In this document: positions 9,605 to 22,768 of the stretch, one piece after another
Numbering within the stretch: the stretch's first letter is position 1
How the letters are laid out: each line of letters opens with the position of its first letter
DNA from: Mya arenaria
Lineage: Eukaryota > Mollusca > Bivalvia > Myida > Myidae
Direction: 5' to 3'
Length of the DNA stretch: 64,000 nt
Assembly (NCBI RefSeq): GCF_026914265.1
Contig: NC_069129.1
Coordinates: forward strand, 21,747,945 to 21,811,944
Translations under genes and position numbers: made by a program
The notes under the pieces: model-generated
Told to the model about the DNA's origin: nothing
Seen by the model: only the letters and a program-made list of their open reading frames with translations
Databases searched by the model: none

Positions 9605-12600
9605 ATCCCATATGCAACTCTGGTATAGGGTACTGAAGTGATCAATCCCAGATGCCAACTCTGGTATCCTGGATTAAACGTTACTGGAGGATACGGTACT
9701 GAAGCGATCAATCCCAGATGCCAACTCTGGTATCCTGGATTAAACGTTACTGGAGAACACGGTACTGAAGTGATCGATCCCATATGCCAGCTCTGGTATC
9801 CTGGATTAAACGTTACTGGAGAACACGGTACTGAAGTGATCGATCCCATATGCCAACTCTGGTATCCTGGATTAAACGTTACTGGAGAATACGGTACTGA
9901 AGCGATCAATCCCATATGCCAACTCTGGTATCCTGGATTAAACGTTACTGGAGAATACGGTACTGAAGTGATCGATCCCATATGCCAACTCTGGTATCCT
10001 GGATTAAACGTTACTGGAGAATACGGTACTGAAGTGATCGATCCCATATGCCAACTCTGGTATCCTGGATTAAACGTTACTGGAGAATACGGTACTGAAG
10101 TGATCAATCCCAGATGCCAACTCTGGTATCCTGGATTAAACGTTACTGGAGAATACGGTACTGAAGCGATCAATCCCAGATGCCAACTCTGGTATCCTGG
10201 ATTAAACGTTACTGGAGAATACGGTACTGAAGCGATCAATCCCATATGCCAACTCTGGTATCCTGGATTAAACGTTACTGGAGAATACGGTACTGAAGTG
10301 ATCAATCCCAGATGCCAACTCTGGTATCCTGGATTAAACGTTACTGGAGAATACGGTACTGAAGTGATCAATCCCAGATGCCAACTCTGGTATCCTGGAT
10401 TAAACGTTACTGGAGAATACGGTACTGAAGTGATCAATCCCAGATGCCAACTCTGGTATCCTGGATTAAACGTTACTGGAGAATACGGTACTGAAGTGAT
10501 CGATCCCATATGCCAACTCTGGTATCCTGGATTAAACGTTACTGGAGAATACGGTACTGAAGTGATCAATTCCAGATGCCAACTCTGGTATCCTGGATTA
10601 AACGTTACTGGAGAATACGGTACTGAAGTGATCAATCCCATATGCCAACTCTGGTATCCTGGATTAAACGTTACTGGAGAATACGGTACTGAAGTGATCG
10701 ATCCCATATGCCAACTCTGGTATCCTGGATTAAACGTTACTGGAGAATACGGTACTGAAGCGATCAATCCCATATGCCAACTCTGGTATCCTGGATTAAA
10801 CGTTACTGGAGAATACGGTACTGAAGTGATCAATCCCAGATGCCAACTCTGGTATCCTGGATTAAACGTTACTGGAGAATACGGTACTGAAGTGATCAAT
10901 CCCAGATGCCAACTCTGGTATCCTGGATTAAACGTTACTGGAGAATACGGTACTGAAGTGATCGATCCCATATGCCAACTCTGGTATCCTGGATTAAACG
11001 TTACTGGAGAATACGGTACTGAAGTGATCGATCCCATATGCCAACTCTGGTATCCTGGATTAAACGTTACTGGAGAATACGGTACTGAAGTGATCAATCC
11101 CAGATGCCAACTCTGGTATCCTGGATTAAACGTTACTGGAGAATACGGTACTGAAGTGATCGATCCCATATGCCAACTCTGGTATCCTGGATTAAACGTT
11201 ACTGGAGAATACGGTACTGAAGTGATCGATCCCATATGCCAACTCTGGTATCCTGGATTAAACGTTACTGGAGAATACGGTACTGAAGTGATCAATCCCA
11301 GATGCCAACTCTGGTATCCTGGATTAAACGTTACTGGAGAATACGGTACTGAAGTGATCGATCCCATATGCCAACTCTGGTATCCTGGATTAAACGTTAC
11401 TGGAGAATACGGTACTGAAGTGATCAATCCCAGATGCCAACTCTGGTATCCTGGATTAAACGTTACTGGAGAATACGGTACTGAAGTGATCGATCCCATA
11501 TGCCAACTCTGGTATCCTGGATTAAACGTTACTGGAGAATACGGTACTGAAGCGATCAATCCCATATGCCAACTCTGGTATCCTGGATTAAACGTTACTG
11601 GAGACTACGGTACTGAAGTGATCGATCCCATATGCCAACTCTGGTATCCTGGATTAAACGTTACTGGAGAATACGGTACTGAAGAAATCGATCCCATATG
11701 CCAACTCTGGTATCCTGGATTAAACGTTACTGGAGAATACGGTACTGAAGTGATCGGTCCCATATGCCAGCTCTGGTATCCTGGATTAAACGTTACTGGA
11801 GAATACGGTACTAAAGTGATCGATCCCATATGCCAACTCTGGTATCCTGGATTAAACGTTACTGGAGAATACGGTACTGAAGCGATCAATCCCATATGCC
11901 AACTCTGGTATCCTGGATTAAACGTTACTGGAGAATACGGTACTGAAGCGATCAATCCCATATGCCAACTCTGGTATCCTGGATTAAACGTTACTGGAGA
12001 ATACGGTACTGAAGTGATCGATCCCAGATACCAACTCTGGTATCCTGGATTAAACGTTACTGGAGAATACGGTACTGAAGCGATCGATCCCATATGCAAC
12101 TCTGGTATCCTGGATTAAACGTTACTGGAGAATACGGTACTGAAGCGATCGATCCCATATGCCAACTCTGGTATCCTGCACAAAACTATACTGGTGAATA
12201 CGGTACTGAAGTGATCGATCCCATATGCCAACTCTGGTATCCTGGATTAAACGTTACTGGAGAATACGGTACTGAAGCGATCAATCCCATATGCCAACTC
12301 TGGTATCCTGGATTAAACGTTACTGGAGAATACGGTACTGAAGTGATCAATCCCAGATACCAACTCTTGTATCCTTGATTAAACATTACGGGTGAATACG
12401 GTACTGAAGCGATCAATCCCATATGCCAACTCTGGTATCCTTGATAAAACATTACGGGTGAATACAGTATTGAAGTGATCAATCCCTGATGCCACTCTGG
12501 TATCCTGGATAAAATGTTCCTGGTGAATACTGTACTGAAGTGATCAATCCCAAATGCCAATCTGGTATCCTGCGTTACTGGTGAATACAGTACTGAAGTG
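9605..12600. repeat. 66-bp minisatellite, about 44 units, open on both strands
   Basis: Nearly identical 66-bp units (core TATCCTGGATTAAACGTTAC, TGGAGAATACGGTACTGAAG) run from about 9620 to 12360, then decay to about 12600. Variants alternate mainly at one place: GATCAATCCCAGATG, GATCGATCCCATATG or GATCAATCCCATATG. Because 66 is divisible by three and the unit has no stop in one frame on each strand, it produces open frames of 826 codons (plus) and 667 codons (minus) with a 22-residue period. Neither begins at an ATG in a gene-like setting, there is no flanking exon or splice context, and unit variants do not favour synonymous change. It is best read as non-coding satellite DNA. Confidence 0.9.
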
Positions 12601-12866
12601 ATAGATCCCGATCTGAAACAGAAATTAACGACAAAATGAAGTAATACACAAAGGTCAATTTGTTCACATTGACACAGATGAAGAAAGAGGCTATCACACT
12701 AACAAATGACGTCGACTTTGTCAAAAATATGTTAATATGGCCTAAGACCACAATTATTTTTACTATTTGTTTTATATAGACACTAACCTGGCTATTCACT
12801 TCGAAACAGCCTTTGCATGTAATATTTTTGCAAAAACGGACTTCAAATCTCCTATAGTTCAATTTC

Positions 12867-14565
12867 AGGATTCTTCTTCTTCTTCCATATACTGAGCTGG
12901 GCTCTTCAAAGAGCGTAAGTAGCTCAACGAGACTAGGCGTGGTGGTGGCGCGTGTCTTAAATGTTATTTTTTTTAAAACTATAAACAGTGTCATGTCTGG
13001 TGAAGAAGTGTCAGGTTACTAAGAGCAACCTGAATGCATCTATGGTGGGCGCAGATACTGTGCTAGCAGGGAAGAGGTTCCATTCACGCACTGTCCGTGG
13101 GAAGAAGGAGTTTGCCAGTACCTGGTCTGTTATTCGCTCCTGGAATAGCCGGTGTTGGCCCCTGGTTCGAGCATCGCCACTTTGGAGGTACCTGTCTGCG
13201 TTGATGTCTACAAGGTTGTTGCGGATCTTGTACATCATGGACAACCGGCTGTGTTTTCGACGCTGTTCGATGGACTCCCAGTTAAGGTCTTTTATCATGT
13301 TGGAGACGCATCCTGGGGTCTTTGTAGAACAGTCGTTGAAGACAAAGTGGGCTGCTCTACGCTGGACCTGCTCAATGGCTTTGATGTTGTTTTGCTGGTG
13401 TGGGTCCCAACCGGTTGCTGCATTTTCAAGTGCGGGGCGGACCATGGCCATGTATGAAGCTTCCTTAACAGGTGGCGTGCATTCCCTCAGGTTTCTGCGT
13501 AGGAATCCCAGTGTCCGGTTGGCCTTGCTTGGGATGTTGACTATTTTATTCTCCCAGGTGAGGCTTTCAGTGATGGTGACTCCAAGGTATTTGATGGCGT
13601 CAACTACTTCAAGTGTGTGGCAATGGTGACTGTATTTGGTGTCTATGATTTTTCGGCAACGAGGGGCGATTCTGATGATAGTACACTTAGTGGGGTTGAA
13701 GCTCATTTGCCACTTTTCTTCCCACTGTTCCAGTGCGGCGAGGTATTCCTTGAGGAGCTGTACATCATCGTCGTTCTTGATCACCTTGAAGACTGCACTG
13801 TCGTCAGCAAATAACTTAGATGATGATGATTTGATCACGTCTGGGAGGTCATTGAAGAAGGCTAAAACAACAGAGGAACAAGGACTGATAGTACATCCGC
13901 TGTTCCTGACTTGGCACCATCAAGAACGACTTGTTGTTTTCGGTTTCTTAGGAATGACTGTACCCATCTCTTTTCCCCTAACACCGTAGTGGTCCACGTG
14001 TGCATTAGGCGGGCATGGGGGACTTTGTCAAAGGCTTTGGCAAAGTCCAATAGAATGACATCTACTTGCTTCCCTTTGGCAGTGTTTGAGGCGATTTCTT
14101 GGATTGTGGTAAGGAGCTGTGTCTCACAGGAGCGTCGCTTACGGAAACCGTGCTGGTTGTCGCTTAAAATGTTGTGCTCGTCTAAGTGCTGCATGACATT
14201 GCTGTGCACTATGTGCTCCAAGAGTTTGCACGTTATGGACGTCAAGGACACTGGTCTATAGTAAGATGCTTGGTGTCGGTCGCCCTTCTTGAAAAGTGGG
14301 ACTACCGAGGCATCCCGCCAGTCTTGAGGTACTTCATCTAGGTTGAGCGAAAGCTGGTAACAGCTTTGCTAAGGCAGGGGCTAATTCTGTAGCAGCTGCT
14401 TTCAGGATGATGGCTGGAAGCTCATCAGGACCAGTGGCTTTCTTAGTCTTGAGGTTCATCAGCAGCTTGTGTACACCCTTCCAGTCAACTAAAATATTCG
14501 GCATAGATGATATGCCGCTTTGTCCCATGTATGGAATGTATGTAGGCGATATGCAACACATACTC
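12867..14565 (-). mobile_element. LINE fragment A (reverse transcriptase, frameshifted, 5' truncated)
   Basis: Minus-strand reverse transcriptase text is spread over several frames: KTKKATGPDELPA (about 14450), FKKGD with PVSLTSITCKLLEHIV (about 14290-14200), QHGFRKRRSCETQLL, catalytic motif A VILLDFAKAFDKVPH (about 14050), then FADD of motif C (about 13800), and a C-terminal region ending near 13011. It is broken by at least two frameshifts (about 14335 and 13850), and a short deletion removes the usual GVPQGT-like stretch. No endonuclease remains. A GAA-rich run at about 12870-12890 may mark its 3' end. It belongs to the CR1/Jockey-type non-LTR elements in the broad sense; the exact clade is uncertain. 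Not active. Confidence 0.8.
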
Positions 14566-14719
14566 AAAGTTTGGCAATGATATATTAAAATGAGACAAGT
14601 ATTTTCATAAAAAGCAGAAATAGCCATTTAATATTCGTATATCGACCAGTCTCTATTTTCAGTGAATGAGATGACAGTCTAAATCTTGATAATTCTTTTC
14701 GGTGTTTATCATTTTTGAC

Positions 14720-16820
14720 ACACGTTAAATGTTCTTCAAATTAAAATTCTTTTTTAAATCTACAATAGTATTCCATTTTTGGTTGGGATGTTAAGTTATC
14801 ATACCACGTTTGATTATATTGATCCCGTACTCTTTGGGTTAACAAAGGAGAATAATTGTAATCTGTATTAAAATCAACTAAAAAGTTACCATTACCCATT
14901 CTGTTTAACAAATCAGACATAGTTGAGTGCCATATTTTTTTATTAGCAGGACGAATGTTATTATAATGATAAATATTGGATTGTTTTGTTAATACATGGT
15001 GCATTAATGAATTCGGATTCTACTAATTTTACCCACAATGCATCATGGATAACAGTATCGAAAGCTTTTTCGTAATCAACAAATGCACAATATAGTTTAT
15101 GTTTGCTTAGAATAGTATTCTGAATTAATGCATGTAAGATAAAAATACAATCAGAAGTACTATCACTATTTCTAAATCCGAGCTGTGATTCATTATATAC
15201 ATTATTATTCTCACACCATTTATCAATTCTATTTCTAAGAACTAATGAGAATATCTTAGCAGTAATATTAACTAAAGTTATTCCTCTATAATTTGCCGGA
15301 TCAGAACGATCACCTTTTTTAAAGATTGGGACAATAGCCCATTTACTCCACGCTTCTGGATAGACACCCTTCTGAAATATGTAATTAAAAATATTTTTCA
15401 AATATGGAGCAATAAATTCTTTGGAATCTATGAAAAAATCAGCAACAGCATTAGATGTGTCACAGCTCTTATTACGTTTCAGACTTGAAATAATTTTACA
15501 TATCTCATCAACAGTGAAGTCGCAATCCAATTCATTGGTTTCAATAGTATTCACAGAATCAGGATAATCGTTAACATCGAAATTGCTGGGATGGGGTGTA
15601 TTTGACATATTTTTGAAATGCTGAACAAATTCATCAATACTTATGTCATTAGAATTTGTATTTTTTTACCTTTATACTTATTAATATATTTCCAAGAGGA
15701 TCTAGCATTTGTCTTGCTAAGTGTAGCTAATGTACATTTTTCAATATATGAATACTTTTGTTTAGCTTTACGCTTGGCTCCCAATACAAAGCCCTAGCAT
15801 TCAAAAATAAAATCTGTTATCAGGTGTAGGATTTTCAGTATACAGCCTTTTACAATTGTAAAAATCTTTTCTACATTGCTTACACGTGTTATCACACCAA
15901 GGCGACTGTATTTTGTGTGGTGAACTATTTTTGTTACCTGTAATACGAATGTTTTTACCATGTACAGCAAATGATATATCATATATCAAGGTTGAAAAAT
16001 CATCAATACAAGTGTTTAAATCCACACAATCGTTTAATAAATTTTCAGCAATATTATCAAAATGAGGCTTATTATCATTTAGTTTTGATAAAAATTGATC
16101 CTTTTTAGAAACATCCCACATAATTTTATCACATGAAAAATTTTCATTGCAATTTTTCATATTGTATAGATTTATTGTAAAATGTAATGGACAGTGTTCC
16201 GAAAATTCATTTAGTTCATGCACTTCAAAATGATCAATCAACTGAAACATATCATAATTGACAATAACATAATCAACAACACTAGCGGCTAATCTATTCC
16301 TGATCAGATTATAGCAAGTAAATTTTCCCACTTCTTTGCGACCATTTACAATAAAAATACTGTTTTCTTTGCAGACCGTTAATAGTTTATTTCCGAAACC
16401 GTTAGATTTATTGTCAAACGACGATCTTTTTGGTAAATTATCAGCAGGTATATCATTTAATGGCATGTCAACAAATCGGTCCAGATTAATATTTTGTACA
16501 TTATCTGACCTCTGGCCTACCCTGGAGTTTAAATCTCCCGTTATAAGTATATCTCCAAGTTGGCTATAATGCCTTATATCATTAGACAATAATTCAAAAA
16601 AGTCAAATTCGAATAATTGTGAATTAATGTTTTTTATAGACATTAGAATCTTCAGGTGGAATGTAGCAGCTACAGATATAAATATCATTATCTGTTCCGA
16701 AGAATGTTTTGTCTAACTTAATCCAAACTAATCCATTATTATTAATAGAAATGAGTTTTATATAACCAATCAATAAAAGCTTATCAATCACATATAAATA
16801 TCCATTAACCAAGTAAACTG
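14720..16820 (-). mobile_element. LINE fragment B (endonuclease plus reverse transcriptase, internally deleted)
   Basis: On the minus strand, an apurinic-type endonuclease region runs from about 16812 to 15801 (ILITGDLNSRVGQRSD; then a DYVIVN stretch and the closing SEHCPL, where SDHCPL is usual). Reverse transcriptase follows at about 15770-15008 (IVPIFKKGDRSDPANYRGI, QLGFRNSDSTSDCIF, motif A FVDYEKAFDTVIHDALW). The text then jumps to a C-terminal tail at 15004-14741 (ending YYCRFKKEF), so motif C and much of the thumb are deleted. It has frameshifts near 16680, 15800 and 15650. LINE A lies directly beyond its 3' end, in the same orientation. A different family from LINE A. Confidence 0.8.
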
Positions 16821-17293
16821 AAATATGAGCATATTAAGCAAATAGAAAATTACGCAACTCCTTAAAATTTTATAGTGATAAATACAATCTTACTCACGAA
16901 AACATATGTATTTGGATCAGTGATTTGCGAGTTAAAATGCTAGAATTTAAAGGCATGTCCTTTGTAGATAAAGACTAAATTAAGTAATTAACTGAACTAA
17001 TTCTGCAAAAACATGTTTAAAGTCTTCCATATATATATATATACAGGTAGAAAATAGCTCTTTGTGTTTTTCTCTCTTCTTTTTATAGAGACTGTTCACT
17101 ACTACCTCTTTCTCGGTCATACGATTTTTCTTGATGATGGCCCAAGACCCCGGCTCGAAAAACGATAATACAATGGTAGTGTCCGGTGTTTAGCCGGTAA
17201 AACAAAACTGAACCTTCGTTATTTCTTTTTTTAAAAAAATATTTTCTTAGCGTTCATTAAGCAATTTGGGATACTTCTGTTTTTATCTGAAAA

Positions 17294-20200
17294 ATGGCCG
17301 CCACCGGAGTTCTCCCATTTGTCAGAGGAATAGATTTGCCAAACAATGACTTTCAGGTTAATTACTATGCTATTGTTCACTCAATTGATCTAACATATAA
17401 CTTATCGTGCGATTTTGTACCAATCTTTCTTTCAGTTTCAGTCACTTGATGGGAGAAACTGTAAAAATATCATCCCAAAAAATCCGGAAATAATCTCTGG
17501 AACAATCTTATCCCATCCAAGATCTTTTACAGTTATTCATTGAAGATTGACTCTAGTAGATTTAAGCCATTTATTTATTTAATAGAACTTTGGATATGTT
17601 TTATTACGTCAGTCTCAACTGAACCCTAGTCCACCTAATTGGCTGTCAACTAGTCTTTTGACGATTTTTTTTACTATGGCAGACTCAAGATTCCCACCAT
17701 CCCAGCAAAAAGGAGCGAACAGTCCTTGCGCAGAGAATCCTCGTGGCCACAATTTTGAAATTATCTTGTTATAAATTTTAATTTCTACCAAAATATTATT
17801 ACCTATTAAACACATATATATTTATGTCATGCCAAGAAAAACCATGTTCATATCATATAACACTTACATAATTCAATTGTTTATCAAGTATCCCAATATC
17901 TGTAAATATGGAACAAATCTGACAGGTTATGTGCATGTATGAATCAGTATTCGTGACCTAGACTATATTTATGGGAAAATAACGACTCCTATGACAAATT
18001 CAATCCAGTTTAGATCACTGTCGGGTATATATTGAACAAATTCAATCCAGTTTAGATCACTGTCGGGTATATATTGAACAATTTTATCATTATTACACAA
18101 CATCAATCCATAATATTACTATATATTTTTTTGCCCAGTTTTAAATGGTAGAGAGTAGCAACCCCAGATAAGCCAATAATCTCACTAGAATTAGTGCATT
18201 TTATTAGGGTACTGGTATTTGTTTTGATTTTCGAAAGTGTAAATGTCTTTGTATTTAAATGAAAATAACATATATCGAAAGATTACAAACCCTGCTTTAA
18301 TTGATATATGAATCATTAATATGCATTCATAAATTATTTGTAAATCGTAATTAGAAAATCGATTGACAGGTGATTATCTCACCTCGCTGTAATGTAACAG
18401 TTTGGGACGCAGTATTCAAAATATGGGTCATTTTAAAAATAGATGCGATCACATGATCTATATGCAAATGAATATGATCACATGGTCCAATCAGAGCAGA
18501 AAAAAAACTTCTGGTTGGTTTTTTAAACATTTTTGTGTCGCCATTTTTTATGAAGATATCGTCTCTCGAAGTCAAAGGCACGCTGTACCGTCCGTGGTGA
18601 GTATTTTACAATGATTCAAACACCTTTAAACAACTGAAATTAAGACCTTTAATTTGATATATTTATAAATAAAATCCATCAACAAATGACTTTCACATGT
18701 TAAATTTAAGTTCAAAGGTCACGATCTTGAGCGCGTGACCCGAGGTGAGAGTTCGACGCTATGTTGTCAAAAATTGACTCGATGATAACATATGTTGGAA
18801 AACCAATAACTCCGTCCCTATATATACTTTAGGTATATTATATTACGAAGTTACCCATCTATATCCTATCCAGTACTGAAAACAACAAAAATGATGCCTT
18901 TATATATAATAGTTATTACGAAATGCCCACAAAAGTTACATGCCCTAAATAAAAATCCCGACCAAAAAAAAAATTCTAAAAAATACTCGTAAATTCGTTA
19001 AATGAACGACTGCAATGTGTACAATAAAGTTTGTTATGTCAGAAGTAAATCTTCATCAAATAAACAACTGTTTTTATTGAATATATGAAAATTCATGCTG
19101 CAAATTTATCTTGGACATTGACAACTTGTACGCATTTCGGATATGAAATAGGATAGGAATTTTACACATTTTGGGAAATTTGCATTTTCGTTTTGTCGAT
19201 TACATTTATAGACAGTATAGAGCAGTATTTTATCATCCAATAGAACAATCAATCAAAATACATTATACTGTCTTACACACATTTTATTTGTTTATATGAA
19301 ATGTGACATGAATGAAATAGATATATATTCTTTAACAATTCCAGGACGGCAGCAAACAGTCACAATTGACCCTTCGGAACAGCATCGGTCACCATTGATG
19401 GATCATCCTGGACCGTTCTGTGAGAACACCAATTTCACATCCAAAGACTTGGACCTTAACCGAATGCGCTACCAGATGGGAAACTAAAACGATGTGTAGT
19501 GGTCAAAGTTCACAAGGATGTGATGAAAAACAAACAGACTAATGCGAAAATAGTTGAGTGGATATGATCCTTACAACCTGGTCTCAAACTCTGGGAGACA
19601 GTGGTTTTTTCCTACATACTGTGCAGTTGACCTTAAATATCGAGGATATTAAGAGTTGTTTTTTTAAGTTGAATGTCATGTGATACTAGTATGTGCTTTT
19701 TATAGTGTACTGCAGTAGCTTGTATTTTTTTTGCCAGAGATGGCAATTGGCAATTTTGTTTCTGTGATTTAGTGCTATTTTATTTCAATAAAATGTGAAT
19801 AGCATTGTTAATGACTTATACAATAGAAGAATTTTGTTTAATGTAATTAAAGTTATAAGCTATCATTGAAATAATTTCTTTTGATATTCCAGTTGATTTT
19901 ATATATGTTTTTTCCAGTAATACTATCGATTTGATCACCTTAATAAAATGTAAAATCTGTATTATTTTTGGGTGTGTTTTTTTTATTTTTCTATATTAAG
20001 CTATGTCTTAAGAAATAAATAAGTAGAAACAATAGAAAGAGGAGAAAAAACAACACAAGACTGCCAAGTTTCATGAATATAACTTTGTTTAAACAAAAGT
20101 TATGAAAAAAATTGTGAAAATTCTTGAAAAACGAGTTCCGCGACTCGCGAATCGCTATATAGGATTGTATAGGGGCAAAAATTCATAAAAGCCGCCCGAA

Positions 20201-22716
20201 ATTGTTGACTTTAAAATGCCATATTTTTTTTATTAATTAAAATATTTAAAAAAAATCAAAATGTTCTGTAAAGGTCTTAATAAGCTGCTTCCAATGGTGT
20301 TCATGAATAATCTATTTTTTACTTTTAAAAAAATGGTCTGGGGTTGCTATAGAGAGTTGTAGCGTTACAGAGATACATAAGAAATGTCAAATAATGAAAA
20401 AGGATCCCTGATTGCTCATTATTGTAGCTAAACCGAACCCTAACATAGCTTATCCAAATAAGCTGGCAGAGCGGCTCATCTTGTAGTCCAAATAATTGTA
20501 CGTTTACGGATCTTTTTATGATTTTTCATATGGCAAATCCTTCACATACAAATTGTTTTGTACCGAAAGTGGGTAGTTATTCAGATTGGGATTCCTGGTT
20601 AAAGCATATTGTGTCTTTAAAATATCATAAAAACAAGAAATATTACCAGATGCTATTTTACATTAGTTCTGTACACACAAAAAATAAATATCCAACAAAT
20701 TATTATGAGTTTGATGCGTTTTTCTTCCTCAACAAGAATGCATTAATTTAAAAAACAATATGTACATTCAACTCAAACTATTCTTATTAAAAGTTAGATT
20801 CAGAATGGATCATTGAAAAATAAATTGCCTAGTTTTAACTCGGGTATTTGTATGTTTTTGTTGGGCAAGAAGACAAAAAGGTATTTCACTAAAGTTTTGT
20901 TCCAGAATGCTTTATAAATATGATATTTATGCACTTGACATCTTATTGTGACAGTCTACAATGAAACGAACGCTGGGCTACATAAACAGCCTAAAAATCT
21001 TGGGAGTCATGTGACAGTGGTCAACATTTGCACTAGCCCTGTACTGGTGAAATTCTCTCCAGGCTTGCTCAAATTCTGAATTTTATATAGCAGGGCTTGT
21101 TTATTATTTTTTAACAATAGGTTCAGGCTTGTTCATCCAAAAGTTAAATTTCAAGACAGAAATGAAATTAGACATTCAGCATATTAATAACCTTGCAACT
21201 CTTAATCCAAGCAATTTACTTCTCTGGTCAATGAGTTTACAGTTAGCCTTCTTTTTTGTAGTGGAAATAGATGGAGGAATTTCTGTAGGTAACTTCCAAA
21301 TTTGGGGGGGGGGGGGGGGTGCATGTTTTCAAAGAAACTGTTATTCTATAGAGTTAATTGAGTAAAAACACTGTCTGTGGTAGGAATTGGGAATAGAAAA
21401 TGAATATCAGTACTTGCCTCTATTCATCAAACAGGCTCAACCATTATCACAACCAAGCTTAATTGAATGTGGTTACACCAGTTACATTGAAATAAAATCC
21501 TAACATTTAGATAGCATTAATTAAACTGTTGAAAAACTACATTCACACGTTAAAATACAACAACTAATAGTATTTAATTACGTATATAAATGCCATGTAT
21601 ATACAGCTTTCCTAGGGTATTTTGTTTAGAATTCCTTGGGAATTTGACATTAGCCCAAGATTTATATTTTAATAATTATAAATCAAACAGAATTTCAAGA
21701 TAATTGTAGACGCCAGACCAATTTAATCTGTACACAGTTATTTTTTGCCCTGAGATAAAATTGTATTTAAACTAGCTTTGAAAAGCACTGTATTGAGTAT
21801 AAATATTGTAAAAAATATTGTAGTGTCATCCCCAGGACGCATAAAACACTTGGGTGATTTTCCCTCATCTTTGCAAGGGGATTTAGTATGAACATGTATG
21901 TATATATTTATTTATTTATATAAAAACATTTTTTTCAGGAGTCCAAATTTCCTAAGCATATTGCTGATATGACAGGACTGAGATGGCTCAAGTTGAACAG
22001 GACTGGGCTCACAGAAATGCCAAAAGAAATGGGAAATCTAACAAAACTGGTAAAAAACAGTCAGCGAGGCTTAATTTCAATTCATTTTAAATATATTTTT
22101 TCAATTGGGTTCATAGTAGGCTGATGAATGTTACTCTCTATTGAAAAATAGTTTGAGAATTATGTATAAAGCTATTTTGAGTCTGATAAATAGACTATAG
22201 ATCATAATACTATACTGAGCATAAGTAGTATGTAGCAAGGAGCTGCCCGCCACTTCATGTTTATTTGTACACTTAATGTCTTTGTATCTACAGGAACACC
22301 TGTCTCTTATAAAGAACAACATCAGCTCTCTAGGTAAATACGTAGAGAAGCTTACATCGTTGCGCACCATCAACTGTAGACACAACAAACTCACAGACAA
22401 GGGTATTCCTAACAAAGTCTTTCAACTGCAAGATCTTTCTGTGGTGGTAAGGAACTGTCTATATTCTGTGACCGTAGCAAGCTATTACTGGTGTTCTCTT
22501 TCATTTGTATCTCAGCCTTTTCATTAATTAAGCTATTTTATTGGATAAAACAGTCAAATTATCAAAGTGTATACAGTCATGTATAACATACACCTGTGTT
22601 TTCTGATGCATTGTTTTTCTCCTACTTCAGAACTTCAGCCACAACGAGCTGAATGAAGTACCCCCTGAGTTAGAAAATGCAAAAGGGGTCATAGTGCTTA
22701 ATCTTAGCAATAACAA
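17294..22716 (+). CDS. FLII: Flightless-1 homologue, first four coding exons (LRR part)
   Basis: Four in-frame exons with GT-AG borders: 17294-17356 (ATG start, MAATGVLPFVRGIDLPNNDF), 21939-22049, 22294-22446 and 22631-22716. They give 137 full codons plus two bases, without stops. The text follows the known start of Flightless-1 closely: the conserved GVLPFVRG, LRWLKLNRTGL in exon 2, EHLSL at the start of exon 3, QLQDLSVV, and PPELENAKGVIVLNLSNN in exon 4. Flightless-1 is an actin-binding protein of the gelsolin family with N-terminal leucine-rich repeats and gelsolin-like repeats behind them; only the first repeats are here. The next exon should carry more LRRs, but I found none in the remaining 41 kb of the window. 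The locus is therefore either split by a very large repeat-filled intron, truncated, or misassembled. Confidence 0.88.
17994..18077. repeat. Perfect 42-bp direct tandem duplication
   Basis: 17994-18035 and 18036-18077 are identical (ACAAATTCAATCCAGTTTAG onward). Inside Flightless-1 intron 1. Confidence 0.95.
18550..19792 (+). CDS. Possible small unrecognised gene within Flightless-1 intron 1
   Basis: A 3'-terminal exon candidate runs from an acceptor TTCCAG at 19344 to a TAA at 19485-19487 (open text includes IDPSEQHRSPLMDHPGPF and KDLDLNRMRYQMGN). It is followed by a 300-bp AT-rich 3' region and a poly(A) signal AATAAA at 19787-19792. Upstream, an ATG at 18550 opens MKISSLEVKGTLYRPW to a donor GTGAGT at 18597. 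Joined directly, the two do not share phase, so an exon between them would be needed or they are unrelated. The composition of the last exon looks coding. I do not recognise the protein. It could also be an alternative exon of Flightless-1. Confidence 0.35.
19793..21938. other. Intron-like stretch, no gene seen; G16 tract
   Basis: AT-rich sequence within Flightless-1 intron 1. The only distinct feature is a run of 16 G at 21304-21319. Confidence 0.6.
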
Positions 22717-22768
22717 GTAAGATTTTATGTTGAATTGCTTTATTTTAGCAATATCAAGTAAGGTTGTT

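Noticed and set aside
9638..12118. 826-codon plus-strand ORF (and the 667-codon minus-strand ORF) as a repetitive secreted protein
   Set aside because: Both arise from a 66-bp satellite unit lacking stops. There is no ATG start in context, no flanking exon, and both strands are equally open.
12988..14261. Plus-strand ORFs of 65-213 codons opposite LINE A
   Set aside because: Antisense shadows of the reverse transcriptase reading, which carries the recognised catalytic motifs on the minus strand.
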